Position numbers and translations under genes: made by a program. DNA of 64,000 nucleotides from Fundidesulfovibrio putealis DSM 16056 (GTDB lineage Bacteria > Desulfobacterota > Desulfovibrionia > Desulfovibrionales > Desulfovibrionaceae). The stretch spans positions 186,001 to 250,000 of the forward strand of contig NZ_AUBQ01000013.1 of assembly GCF_000429325.1 (NCBI RefSeq), given 5' to 3'. Under the pieces are notes generated by a model, which was not told the origin of the DNA, ran no database searches, and saw only the letters and a program-made list of their open reading frames with translations. Of this stretch, positions 9,729 through 17,507 are shown piece after piece; positions within the stretch are counted from its first letter, which is position 1; the number at the start of each line of letters is the position of its first letter.

Positions 9729-10822
9729 AGATCATCGACTCGACCCTGCGCGAGGGCGAACAGTGCTTCGGGGTGTACCTCGCCCCCGAGATCCGCGCGG
9801 ACATCCTGGCGCGCCTTGCGCGCCTTGGCGTGGACGAGGTGGAGCTCGGCGTTGCCGGGCGCGACGCCTCGCTTGCCGGTCTGGCCGCGCAGGCCCGCGT
9901 ACTTGCGAACGCGCCCCAGACCTCCGTGTGGGCCGCCTGCCGGGAGGACTCCATCCTGGCCGGAGCAGCCCTGAAGACGGACTGGCTGCACCTGGGGCTG
10001 CCCGTGTCCGCCGCACACATGGAGAAGCGCCTGGGCCTCACGCCCGCTGAGCTGCTGGAGCACCTTTCCCGGCACGTGAAGCTGGCCCTGGAGGCCGGAG
10101 CGCAGCGGGTGTCGCTGGGGCTGGAGGACGCCTCGCGCGCCGACCCGGATTTCCTGGTGCAGGCCGCGCTGGCCGCCCAGGAGGCAGGAGCCCTGCGGGT
10201 TCGCCTGTCGGACACAGTGGGGGTGTGGAATCCCCTGGAAGTGGCCCGGCTGGTGGGGGACCTGAAATCCTGGCTGGACATCGCCGTGGGCGTGCACTGC
10301 CACAACGACTTCGGGCTGGGCACGGGCAACGCCCTGGCCGGACTCCTGGCCGGGGCGGACTACGCCGACGCCTCGGTGCTGGGCCTTGGAGAGCGAGCCG
10401 GACTGGCCGCGCTCGAGGAGGTGGCCGCGTACCTGCACATGCGCAGGGGCCTGGACTATCGCGTGGAGGAGTTGCCCGGACTGTGCGCCGTAGTGGCCCG
10501 GGCCGCCGGGATCGAGATTTCGCCGCGCAAGGCAGTGGCAGGAACCGGACAGTTCGCCTGCGAGACCGGGCTGCATGTGCACGGGCTGGCCCGCGACCCG
10601 TCCCTGTTCGAGCCCTACGACCCGGCCTTGCTGGGACACACGCGCCGCACGGCCCTGGGCAAGAAGAGCGGACGCGCCGCCGTGGCCGCTAAACTGGCCG
10701 AATTCGGGCTGGACGCCTCCGGGCGCGACCTGGAAGCCCTGGTCCAGGCCGTGCGCGCCGAAGGAGAGAGGCTTGGCCGCCCTCTCACGGACGAAGAGGC
10801 GCAGACGATCTTGTCGCGCTGA
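9725..10822 (+). CDS. nifV: Homocitrate synthase, NifV-like
   Basis: 365 residues of the DRE-TIM aldolase-type acyltransferase family. The N-terminus has DSTLREGEQ (metal and general-base residues), the barrel has VHCHNDFGLGTGN (metal histidines), and the C-terminal regulatory part is short, as in NifV. NifV condenses acetyl-CoA and 2-oxoglutarate to homocitrate, the organic part of FeMo-cofactor. The ATG at 9725 overlaps the previous stop by four bases. A 2-isopropylmalate or citramalate synthase is possible, but the length, the HCHNDFGLGTGN motif and the nearby nif operon favour NifV. It ends just before a leftward toxin gene. Confidence 0.8.
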   Translation: MKIIDSTLREGEQCFGVYLAPEIRADILARLARLGVDEVELGVAGRDASLAGLAAQARVLANAPQTSVWAACREDSILAGAALKTDWLHLGLPVSAAHMEKRLGLTPAELLEHLSRHVKLALEAGAQRVSLGLEDASRADPDFLVQAALAAQEAGALRVRLSDTVGVWNPLEVARLVGDLKSWLDIAVGVHCHNDFGLGTGNALAGLLAGADYADASVLGLGERAGLAALEEVAAYLHMRRGLDYRVEELPGLCAVVARAAGIEISPRKAVAGTGQFACETGLHVHGLARDPSLFEPYDPALLGHTRRTALGKKSGRAAVAAKLAEFGLDASGRDLEALVQAVRAEGERLGRPLTDEEAQTILSR

Positions 10823-10830
10823 CCGCGACA

Positions 10831-11106
10831 CTAGGCGGGCCACATCATCCTGGTGTGCAAAAGGCGCAAAATCTCCACCCGGCCCTGAGCCACGCGGTAA
10901 ACGCACACGTAGGGCGAGCCCGGAATCACCAGTTCCCTGGTGCCTTTCACCATGCCCTCCCGTCCTACCCTGGAAAACTGCCCAAGCACCCCGCAGGAGG
11001 CCTTGATGCGCACGGCCATGGCCCGTGCAGCCTCGGGGTCGTCTCGGGCGATGTACTCGAGCTGTCCGCGCAGGTCCTCCTTGGCCGTGACGGTCCAGAC
11101 GACCAT
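10831..11106 (-). CDS. RelE/ParE family toxin
   Basis: 91 residues with the compact RelE/ParE pattern: VVWTVTAKEDLRGQLEYIA (first helix), IPGSPYVCVYRVAQGRVEILRLLHTRMMWP (C-terminal strands with the basic HTR motif). ParE types poison gyrase and RelE types cut mRNA at the ribosome; which applies is not clear. The ATG at 11106 overlaps the antitoxin stop (TGATG), a typical coupled arrangement. A TTG three bases earlier is possible. It is read leftward toward nifV, with which it converges. Confidence 0.85.
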   Translation of the reverse strand: MVVWTVTAKEDLRGQLEYIARDDPEAARAMAVRIKASCGVLGQFSRVGREGMVKGTRELVIPGSPYVCVYRVAQGRVEILRLLHTRMMWPA

Positions 11107-11342
11107 CAACCGGCCCCGAACTCGGCGAACACGGCGTCCACCTCGTCCTTGGATGCGAAGCGCCCCTCCTCGGCGGCCTTGATGCCCTCATTCACCTTGG
11201 CGATGTACCACTCGTGGTATTCGATGAAGTCTTCAATGGCCTTGTTCAAGGCCCAGTTGCGGCTGCGCCCCATCTGCTTTGCGACGGCGTCCAGCCTGAC
11301 CAGGGTTTCACCGTCCGTGCGTATCGTGCTTGCGACTCCCAT
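11106..11342 (-). CDS. Ribbon-helix-helix antitoxin
   Basis: 78 residues. A short basic strand and two helices (TIRTDGETLVRLDAVAKQMG, then RSRNWALNKAIEDFIEYH) form a CopG/ParD-type ribbon-helix-helix DNA-binding domain. The acidic tail (EEGRFASKDEVDAVFAEFG) is the part expected to wrap the toxin. It is encoded directly upstream of the RelE/ParE toxin with a one-base overlap. As usual it should repress its own operon. GGGGGC is the only ribosome site before the ATG. Confidence 0.85.
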   Translation of the reverse strand: MGVASTIRTDGETLVRLDAVAKQMGRSRNWALNKAIEDFIEYHEWYIAKVNEGIKAAEEGRFASKDEVDAVFAEFGAG

Positions 11343-11979
11343 AATGCCCCCTTACGTGACACCATGTTGATAACACTATGCCATCACAGAGGCAACAATT
11401 CCTGCGGACGCTGACGGAGCGGACGTCTCGCAATTCAGACCTGTCCGCTTTTCCAGACAACCTCGCCGCCCTCTCCGCCCCGAAGACATGAAGTTCCCGG
11501 CCCGGCTTGCTTTGCCGGGAACACGCAGGCACGCTTGGCCCCCGGTCTCCATACGTTTCAGCATCTTTTTTTGCTCTTTGAGGCGCTCCAGGCTGGTTTT
11601 GTCTGGAAAACCGGGATATCCTCTGGACAACACGCCTCAGTAAATGCTTTACATCACTAGACATTGACATTTGGCAACACGTGGCACGGTCCTTGTTAGG
11701 GAACCTCCATCCAGCCTGACCGGCGGCCCTGAGCCCGGCAGGCGTGAAACAGCGCGTGAACGCACATGACCACCTCTGAACGTCCGGACGGCCAACGCCG
11801 GTCCGGTCATCCACATCCTTTCCATGACGCCCAGGCCGGGGCCGCATCGTCGCGCCCTGGCCAGCATATCGTTTCGCGCGGCTGCAAACCGGCCCGCTCC
11901 AAGGTTCTTCTTCCTGTCAGGCGGCATCCTTCTCTTCCCGCCCGCGCCCCCCACCAATCACTCATCCGAGGAGACGCCC
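11343..11979. other. Non-coding stretch upstream of pta-ackA
   Basis: No convincing gene is seen on either strand in these 637 bp. It is AT-richer than its surroundings near 11540-11700. It contains a hairpin with arms GTTCCCGG/CCGGGAAC near 11492-11523 and the sigma-54-like promoter at 11682-11697. The leader from that promoter to the pta ATG would be about 270 bases, long enough for untranslated control elements, but no known riboswitch is recognised. Confidence 0.5.
11682..11697 (+). promoter_or_regulatory. Sigma-54-like promoter for pta-ackA
   Basis: TGGCACGGTCCTTGTT has a perfect -24 box (TGGCACG) and the correct ten-base gap, but the -12 element is GT in place of GC. In Desulfovibrio vulgaris the lactate-to-acetate gene group that includes pta and ack is under sigma-54 control, which makes a functional site plausible. 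The distance to the pta ATG (11980) is long. Confidence 0.55.
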
Positions 11980-14073
11980 ATGTCTAAAAACCTCTACATC
12001 ATCGCCACCGAGGCCCGCAGCGGCAAGTCCGCCATCTGCCTGGGCGTGATGCAGCTTCTGCTCAAGGATTTCCAGCGCGTGGCCTTTTTCCGCCCCATCA
12101 TCTCCGGCTCCGCCCAGGGCAAGCGCGACCACGACATCAACCTGATCCTCTCCCAGTTCTACCTGAACCAGCGCTACGAGGACTCCTTCGTCTACACCCT
12201 GGACCAGGCCCGCGACATGATCAACCAGGGCAAGCACACCATCATGCTTGAGAACATCCTGGCCAAGTTCAAGGAGCTGGAATCGCGCTACGACTTCGTG
12301 CTCTGCGAAGGCACCGACTTCATGGGCACCGACTCCGCCTTCGAGTTCGACATCAACGCGGAGATCGCCTCCAACCTGGGCTGCCCGGTGATCATCGTGG
12401 CCAACGGCCTGGACAAGACCCCCGAGAAGCTGGTGGCCGCCACCCAGATCGCCATCGACACCTTCGAGGAAAAGGGCCTGGACATCTTCGCCACCATCGT
12501 CAACCGCGTGGACCCCGGCTTCGAGCAGAAGGTCCTGGACGGGCTGACCTGCAAGTACATCGGCGGACAGGACTGCCTGACCTACGCCATCCCCGAGGAC
12601 GCCACCCTGGGCAAGCCCACAGTGGGCGACGTGACCAAGTGGCTGGGCGCGCAGGTGCTCTACGGCCAGGACCAGCTGGACACCCCCGTGGACGACTACA
12701 TCGTGGCCGCCATGCAGGTGGGCAACTTCATGGACTACATCAAGAAGGGCGCGCTGGTCATCACCCCTGGCGACCGCGCCGACGTGGTGCTGGCCTGCTA
12801 CGCCTCGCGCCTGTCAACCGCCTACCAGGACATCGCGGGCATCGTGCTCACCGGCGGCCTGGACCCCCACAAGAACGTGAAGAAACTGGTGGAAGGCTGG
12901 ACCGGCATCCCCCTGCCGGTGCTGCTGGCCGAGGGCCACACCTACAAGGTGACGCGCATCCTCATGGACCTCTATGGCCGCATCGAAGCCGACGACCAGA
13001 AGAAGATCGCGTCCGCCCTGGGCACCTTCGAGCACCACGTCAAGGGCGACGACTTCCGCTCCCGCCTGGAGTCCAAGAAGTCCTCCAAGATCACGCCCAA
13101 GATGTTCGAGTACTCGCTCATCGACCGCGCCAAGAAGGAAAAGCAGCACATCGTCCTGCCCGAGGGCACCTCGCCCCGCATCCTCAAGGCCGCCGACATC
13201 CTGCTGCGCCGGGGCGTGGCCGACCTGACCATCCTGGGCAAGGAGAGCGAGGTCCAGCCGCTCATCTCCCAGCTTGGCCTGGACCTGTCCGCCGCGCAGC
13301 TTATCGATCCTTCCAAGTCGGAGTTCTACGAGCAGTACTGGACCACCTACTACGGCATGCGCAAGGCCAAGGGCGTCACCGAGGAGATGGCCCGCGACCA
13401 GATGCTCTCCCCCACCTACTTCGGCACCATGATGGTGCAGATGGGACAGGCCGACGGCATGGTGTCTGGCTCCATCAACACCACCCAGGAGACCATCCGC
13501 CCCGCACTCCAGATCATCAAGACCAAGCCCGGCATGTCCATCGTGAGCTCCGTGTTCCTGATGTGCCTCTCCGACCGGGTGCTGGTGTTTGGCGACTGCG
13601 CCGTGAACCCCAACCCCAACGCGCAGCAGCTGGCTGAAATCGCCATCCAGTCCGCCGGGACCGCCGCCGCGTTCGGCGTTGAGCCGCGCATCGCCATGCT
13701 CTCCTACTCCACGGGCGCGTCCGGATCGGGCGCGGAAGTGGACAAGGTCCGCGAGGCCACCAAGATCGCCAAGGAGATGGCCCCCGAGCTCAAGCTCGAA
13801 GGCCCCATCCAGTACGACGCAGCCATCGACCCCGAAGTCGCGGCGCTGAAGCTCCCCGGCTCGGAAGTGGCGGGCAAGGCCACCGTGTTCATCTTCCCCG
13901 ACCTGAACACCGGCAACAACACCTACAAGGCCGTCCAGCGCGCCGCCCAGGCCGTGGCCATCGGACCGGTCCTGCAGGGCCTCAACAAACCGGTGAACGA
14001 TCTGTCCCGCGGATGTACCGTCGAGGACATCGTCAACACCGTCGTCATAACCGCCATCCAGGCGCAACACTAA
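11980..14073 (+). CDS. pta: Phosphate acetyltransferase
   Basis: 697 residues, the long multi-domain form. The N-terminal part (about 1-220) is a P-loop dethiobiotin-synthetase-like domain (IATEARSGKSA), the middle is a DRTGG domain, and the C-terminal ~330 residues are the catalytic PTA domain (IVLPEGTSPRILKAADIL, SYSTGASGSGAEVDKVREAT). It converts acetyl-CoA and phosphate to acetyl phosphate, the step before ATP formation by AckA. The ATG at 11980 is chosen because GAGGAG lies just before it and the family begins MSKNLYIIATEA; an upstream in-frame start adds a non-homologous Pro/Arg-rich stretch. ackA follows after 24 bp. Confidence 0.95.
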   Translation: MSKNLYIIATEARSGKSAICLGVMQLLLKDFQRVAFFRPIISGSAQGKRDHDINLILSQFYLNQRYEDSFVYTLDQARDMINQGKHTIMLENILAKFKELESRYDFVLCEGTDFMGTDSAFEFDINAEIASNLGCPVIIVANGLDKTPEKLVAATQIAIDTFEEKGLDIFATIVNRVDPGFEQKVLDGLTCKYIGGQDCLTYAIPEDATLGKPTVGDVTKWLGAQVLYGQDQLDTPVDDYIVAAMQVGNFMDYIKKGALVITPGDRADVVLACYASRLSTAYQDIAGIVLTGGLDPHKNVKKLVEGWTGIPLPVLLAEGHTYKVTRILMDLYGRIEADDQKKIASALGTFEHHVKGDDFRSRLESKKSSKITPKMFEYSLIDRAKKEKQHIVLPEGTSPRILKAADILLRRGVADLTILGKESEVQPLISQLGLDLSAAQLIDPSKSEFYEQYWTTYYGMRKAKGVTEEMARDQMLSPTYFGTMMVQMGQADGMVSGSINTTQETIRPALQIIKTKPGMSIVSSVFLMCLSDRVLVFGDCAVNPNPNAQQLAEIAIQSAGTAAAFGVEPRIAMLSYSTGASGSGAEVDKVREATKIAKEMAPELKLEGPIQYDAAIDPEVAALKLPGSEVAGKATVFIFPDLNTGNNTYKAVQRAAQAVAIGPVLQGLNKPVNDLSRGCTVEDIVNTVVITAIQAQH

Positions 14074-14097
14074 GCCCTCCCAAGGAGATTCGACCTC

Positions 14098-15309
14098 ATG
14101 AAGGTTCTCGTACTGAACTGCGGCAGCTCGTCGCTGAAATACCAGCTCATCGACATGAACTCCGACGCCGTGCTCTGCTCCGGCCTTGCCGAGCGCATCG
14201 GCGAGTCCATGGGCAAGATCACCCACAAGTCCTTCCCCGGCGCGGACAACCAGAAGGTGCTCACCGTGGAGGAGCCTTTCGCGGACCACACCGCCGCCCT
14301 GGGCCGCTGCGCGGGCATGATCACCGGCGGCGAGGCCCCCGTGGCCACCCCCGAGGAGATCGGCGCCATCGGACACCGCGTGGTGCACGGCGGCGAGGCC
14401 TTCCGCGAGCCCACCGTCATCACCCCCGAAGTGGTGGCCACCATCAGGAAGTTCTGCTCGCTGGCCCCGCTGCACAACCCCGCCGGGCTCATGGGCATCG
14501 AGGCCGCCACGGCCCTGTTCCCCGGCGTGACCCAGGCCGCCGTGTTCGACACCGCCTTCCACGGCACCATCCCGGACTACGCCTACCTCTTCCCCATCCC
14601 CTTCGACCTGTATGAAGAGCTGGGAATCCGCCGCTACGGCTTCCACGGCACCTCCCACGGCTATGTCGCCAAGAAGCTGGCCCAGATCATCGGCAAGCCC
14701 TTCGAGAAGACCAGCTGCGTCACCGTGCACCTGGGCAACGGCTGCTCCATGGCCGCCGTGAAGAACGGCCAGTGCGTGGACACCTCCATGGGCCTGACCC
14801 CGCTCATGGGCCTGATGATGGGCACCCGCTCCGGCGACGTGGACCCCTCGCTGCACGCCTTCCTGGCCGCCAACAAGGGCATGACCATCGCCCAGGTGGA
14901 CACCCTGCTGAACAAGGAAAGCGGTCTGAAGGGCATCTGCGGATTGAACGACATGCGCGACATCCACAGCGCGCGCGAGAAGGGCGACAAGAAGGCCGAA
15001 CTGGCCCTCAAGATGTTCTGCTACCGCGTGAAGCACTACGTGGGCGCGTACCTGGCCGCCCTGGACGGCTGCGACGCCGTGGTGTTCACCGCAGGCATCG
15101 GCGAGAACGACCCCGACGTGCGCCAGTTCTCCTGCGACACCCTGGGCGCGGTGGGCGTGAAGATCGACCGCGACCGCAACTACGGCTTCAAGCGCGGCCA
15201 GATCACCAAGATCTCCACCGACGACTCCCCGGTGGCCGTGTACATCATCCCCACCAACGAAGAGCTGGAGATCGCCACCCAGACCTATTCGCTCATCAAC
15301 GGCAAATAG
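14098..15309 (+). CDS. ackA: Acetate kinase
   Basis: 403 residues, full length. It makes ATP and acetate from acetyl phosphate and ADP, the substrate-level phosphorylation of an incomplete oxidiser. The acetate kinase signatures are present: VLNCGSSSLKYQL at the N-terminus, YGFHGTSHGYV, HLGNGCSMAAV, MGTRSGDVDPSL and FTAGIGENDPDVR. AAGGAG precedes the ATG. The last 34 bases of the gene and the following terminator are repeated at 17255-17351 (see repeats). It is in an operon with pta. Confidence 0.96.
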   Translation: MKVLVLNCGSSSLKYQLIDMNSDAVLCSGLAERIGESMGKITHKSFPGADNQKVLTVEEPFADHTAALGRCAGMITGGEAPVATPEEIGAIGHRVVHGGEAFREPTVITPEVVATIRKFCSLAPLHNPAGLMGIEAATALFPGVTQAAVFDTAFHGTIPDYAYLFPIPFDLYEELGIRRYGFHGTSHGYVAKKLAQIIGKPFEKTSCVTVHLGNGCSMAAVKNGQCVDTSMGLTPLMGLMMGTRSGDVDPSLHAFLAANKGMTIAQVDTLLNKESGLKGICGLNDMRDIHSAREKGDKKAELALKMFCYRVKHYVGAYLAALDGCDAVVFTAGIGENDPDVRQFSCDTLGAVGVKIDRDRNYGFKRGQITKISTDDSPVAVYIIPTNEELEIATQTYSLINGK

Positions 15310-15372
15310 GCTTTACAATCCGCTCTCTTCGTGATGTTTGATGGGGAGCCGCCACATGGCGGCTCCCCTTTT
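15276..15372 (+). repeat. Direct repeat A: ackA 3' end plus terminator
   Basis: 97 bp covering the last codons of ackA (TQTYSLINGK, stop), a short spacer and the terminator. The same 97 bp recur at 17255-17351 with five differences: three in codons for the LI/LV position and two that keep the terminator stem paired or nearly so. The two copies enclose a 1.9-kb cassette of unrelated genes. Confidence 0.9.
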
Positions 15373-15373
15373 T
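15343..15373 (+). terminator. Rho-independent terminator of pta-ackA
   Basis: GGGGAGCCGCC and GGCGGCTCCCC form an 11-bp GC stem with the loop ACAT, followed directly by five T. It lies 33 bases after the ackA stop. Confidence 0.9.
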
Positions 15374-15388
15374 CGTCCTCCAAGGGAA

Positions 15389-15781
15389 TCACCTTGGGTC
15401 AACAAGTTCCATGTAGCGCACCAAATCGTCTTTGCGCGCCCGTCCAGAGGCGAACCGCTCCTTGATGGCCGCGATGCGGGCTTGGCGGGCCGCCCCCGGA
15501 AACCAGCGCCAACCGTCGCCCCCGTCGTATGAGAGCACATGCTCGGCGAAGACCGGGTCGATCTCCATGCGCCCGGCCACCTCCCGGTAGCGGCTTAGCA
15601 TGTCCAGGGCGGTGCGAATCTCGCGCCCGTATGCCTGATACTTGGCCGCGCACTCGGCCATGGCCCGAAGTTGGTCCATGTCCAGGTCCATTTCGCCATG
15701 GTGGCCGTGGAGTTTGCAGCGGGCCGGATCGGTGGACGGCCTTTGGAAGGGAAGTTCCCTCCGGCAATGCGGACAATTCAT
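15389..15781 (-). CDS. Hypothetical zinc-ribbon-like protein
   Basis: 130 residues, not recognised. The N-terminus MNCPHCRRELPFQ, with a later RCKLHGHHGE, suggests a small metal-binding finger (CxxC, C, H). The remainder is predicted helical and ends in a basic region (RQARIAAIKERFASGRARK). AGGAGG stands nine bases before the ATG, so it is probably translated. It lies inside the cassette bounded by the ackA 3' repeats and is transcribed divergently from the small gene at 15950, with a 30-bp palindrome between them. Confidence 0.65.
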   Translation of the reverse strand: MNCPHCRRELPFQRPSTDPARCKLHGHHGEMDLDMDQLRAMAECAAKYQAYGREIRTALDMLSRYREVAGRMEIDPVFAEHVLSYDGGDGWRWFPGAARQARIAAIKERFASGRARKDDLVRYMELVDPR

Positions 15782-15854
15782 GATGGTATCCTCCTGTGGG
15801 ATGGGTTTCGGCCGTAGCCGCTTGACCGGAAAGGATACCAGATTAGGAATATGA

Positions 15855-15884
15855 TTCACCCCATATAGCGCTATGTGGGGTGAA
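15855..15884. promoter_or_regulatory. 30-bp near-perfect palindrome between divergent cassette genes
   Basis: TTCACCCCATATAGC (15855-15869) pairs with GCTATGTGGGGTGAA (15870-15884) with one mismatched pair. It is centred in the gap between the divergent starts at 15781 and 15950. No T-run follows, so an operator or a recombination site is more likely than a terminator. Confidence 0.55.
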
Positions 15885-15949
15885 ATATTTCTTCCTTTGC
15901 ATATGATCCCCTGAAATTCACGCGGCAAGGTTGCATACAGGAGGAGCAT

Positions 15950-16207
15950 ATGGTCTGGGGATTCGGCGGCGATCTTGGAGGAAAGAACAACACGGCCAGC
16001 CAAGGCTGGGGCTTGGGCAACCTGCTGGCGGACGCGAATGACGGAGGTCGCAGGGAAAACTTCGCCAACAACGTGCTGGAGTTCGTGAAGGCCGGACAGT
16101 CGCCCGGCGCAGAGAGCGCGGAAGATGGCGACGCGGGAACCGGCGTCGGGAAGTACTTTTCCGGCGCTTCCGGGACTCAAGGCCCCGATGGCTGGATCAG
16201 CGGGTGA
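15950..16207 (+). CDS. Small Gly-rich protein, probably a truncated N-terminus
   Basis: 85 residues beginning MVWGFGGDLGGKNNTASQ. An excellent AGGAGGAG ribosome site precedes the ATG. It is rich in Gly, Asn and Asp with a short helix (NFANNVLEFVKAG) and no known domain. The frame ends in TGA at 16205-16207, but the same frame stays open for another 120 codons beyond, so a longer gene may have acquired this stop. It is the first rightward gene of the ackA-bounded cassette. Function unknown. Confidence 0.55.
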   Translation: MVWGFGGDLGGKNNTASQGWGLGNLLADANDGGRRENFANNVLEFVKAGQSPGAESAEDGDAGTGVGKYFSGASGTQGPDGWISG

Positions 16208-16410
16208 AGTCCCTCGCAGCGGCTCCAGTCGAACGAGGTGTATCGGGTCAAAAGCTTCGTGGATGCGGGAAAGGCCGCAAGCTCCGTTCCCCAGAGAGAG
16301 ACGAACGGGCAGACAGGTACGATACATGGGGAGGCTCAGACAAGGCATGAGGGCCAGGCAGGCGACTCCAACGGAACCACGCATTCGGGTAAGCTCTCTT
16401 GGGTAAACAT
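16208..16410 (+). pseudogene. Continuation of the 15950 frame after an in-frame stop
   Basis: After the TGA at 16205-16207 the same frame reads SPSQRLQSNEVYRVKSFV and on through a polar linker (DAGKAASSVPQ, then Gly, Thr and His rich) until the GC content drops sharply near 16390. From there the neighbouring frame is the one with protein-like composition (see 16411). This fits a broken N-terminal delivery or linker region joined to a foreign C-terminal domain, but it could be plain non-coding sequence. Confidence 0.35.
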
Positions 16411-16743
16411 ATGTGGCATTATTTTGTTGGAGAAGGAGCCCCGATTATTGCGAATATTGAAGATGTTTACCACGGGGAGCCAGTTGTATTTAACGACAAG
16501 AACCGGACAGGATTTGACACGCATGGTCCTGTCGGAAGAATCGTACTCGAGCGACTTGAAAATGGGGACATCGTAGCAAAACCTGATGTTTTTGATTTCG
16601 ACAAGCAAGAATGGGGCGAGCGTGATCCGGGCGGATTTCCATATCCCAAAGAAGTATCAACTAGAATTGGGGCACTGCTTCCAGGAACTCCCTTTGAGAC
16701 AAGATTTGAAGGAACAATATCCCACAAAGAAGGTGATGAATGA
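16411..16743 (+). CDS. Hypothetical low-GC protein, possible toxin domain
   Basis: 110 residues, MWHYFVGEGAPIIANIEDVY onward, ending in a charged tail. No family is recognised. The composition is much more AT-rich than the flanking host genes, which suggests horizontal origin. No good ribosome site precedes the ATG, and the frame is open for only six codons upstream, so it may be the detached C-terminal domain of a longer protein. Its stop overlaps the next ATG (ATGA). A small unknown domain translationally coupled to an exported partner resembles a polymorphic-toxin/immunity pair; this is inference only. Confidence 0.5.
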   Translation: MWHYFVGEGAPIIANIEDVYHGEPVVFNDKNRTGFDTHGPVGRIVLERLENGDIVAKPDVFDFDKQEWGERDPGGFPYPKEVSTRIGALLPGTPFETRFEGTISHKEGDE

Positions 16744-17231
16744 AAATCAAAGTGTCTCTCACGGCACTATGCGCATTCTTGTTGTTAACAGTAGTCATGT
16801 CAGGCGATATCACATGCAGTGGGTGGGCCCCCTGGAAATTCAGACGAGGGTGGTCTGAAGGCTTGTCGAGTCTTTCGACTAATGCTGACATTGCAAGGGT
16901 CGAAAAAATTTCTATAGTTAGGACAAGACAAAGGGGCATGTTTCTTACACTTGACGAGTTTAACCGCCAGCTTCCAGTTGTTATTACTGACAAGAACGTA
17001 ATTAAAGATTTTTTTAGTCAGCTAAGTATCCAGATGGACACTTGCCCGATGAATACGGCCGAGGGCTTATATTATCATGTGGTTGCATTCGGTTCTTTTG
17101 ATGATGTCGCCTACATATTTATGCAAAAATGCGAAAGGGCAGGCTTTTGGAATGTTTGGAATCTGGACGGGGCAGGCGTTTACGGGGTGCCGACACCAAC
17201 GTTGCTCACCGAAGTGTTTGGCGAGAGGTAG
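16740..17231 (+). CDS. Exported hypothetical protein, possible immunity partner
   Basis: 163 residues. MKIKVSLTALCAFLLLTVVM is a signal peptide, with a possible but poor lipobox (SGDITC). The mature part has four cysteines and no known domain (DEFNRQLPVVITDKN, YYHVVAFGSFDDVAYIFMQK). It is low in GC like its partner at 16411, which it overlaps by four bases. The pairing suggests a common function; immunity to the upstream product is a guess. The gene ends 23 bp before the second ackA 3' repeat. Confidence 0.6.
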   Translation: MKIKVSLTALCAFLLLTVVMSGDITCSGWAPWKFRRGWSEGLSSLSTNADIARVEKISIVRTRQRGMFLTLDEFNRQLPVVITDKNVIKDFFSQLSIQMDTCPMNTAEGLYYHVVAFGSFDDVAYIFMQKCERAGFWNVWNLDGAGVYGVPTPTLLTEVFGER

Positions 17232-17254
17232 CCGCCTGGACGGCTGTGCGCGCT

Positions 17255-17351
17255 CACCCAGACCTATTCGCTGGTGAACGGCAAATAGGCTTTACAATCC
17301 GCTCTCTTCGTGATGTTTGATGGGGAGTCGCCACACGGCGGCTCCCCTTTT
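17255..17351 (+). repeat. Direct repeat B: orphan ackA 3' end plus terminator
   Basis: The second copy of the 97-bp repeat. It encodes TQTYSLVNGK and a stop with no ackA body upstream. The terminator stem here reads GGGGAGTCGCC/GGCGGCTCCCC (one G-T pair) followed by TTTT, at 17322-17351. Homology stops sharply upstream of 17255. This is the arrangement expected for the displaced original end of a gene after insertion of a cassette that brought its own copy of that end. Confidence 0.88.
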
Positions 17352-17507
17352 CTTCACCGTGAAAGCCCGCATAAGGCGAATCAGGCGTACGTAATGGCTC
17401 CACTGCCGCTCTTGACTGGGGCCGCCCTGGCCGCAACCGGAATCGATGCCCAGGACGCTCCCGTTTGGGATGAGAAACTGCGACTCGCTTATCTAAGGAG
17501 GCTCAAC

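Noticed and set aside
11376-11633. An 85-codon minus-strand frame upstream of pta
   Set aside because: No ribosome site, no domain, and it spans a hairpin and the AT-rich promoter region.
17394-17507. An N-terminal extension of the hypothetical protein from the ATG at 17394
   Set aside because: No ribosome site precedes it, while TAAGGAGG stands before the ATG at 17508.
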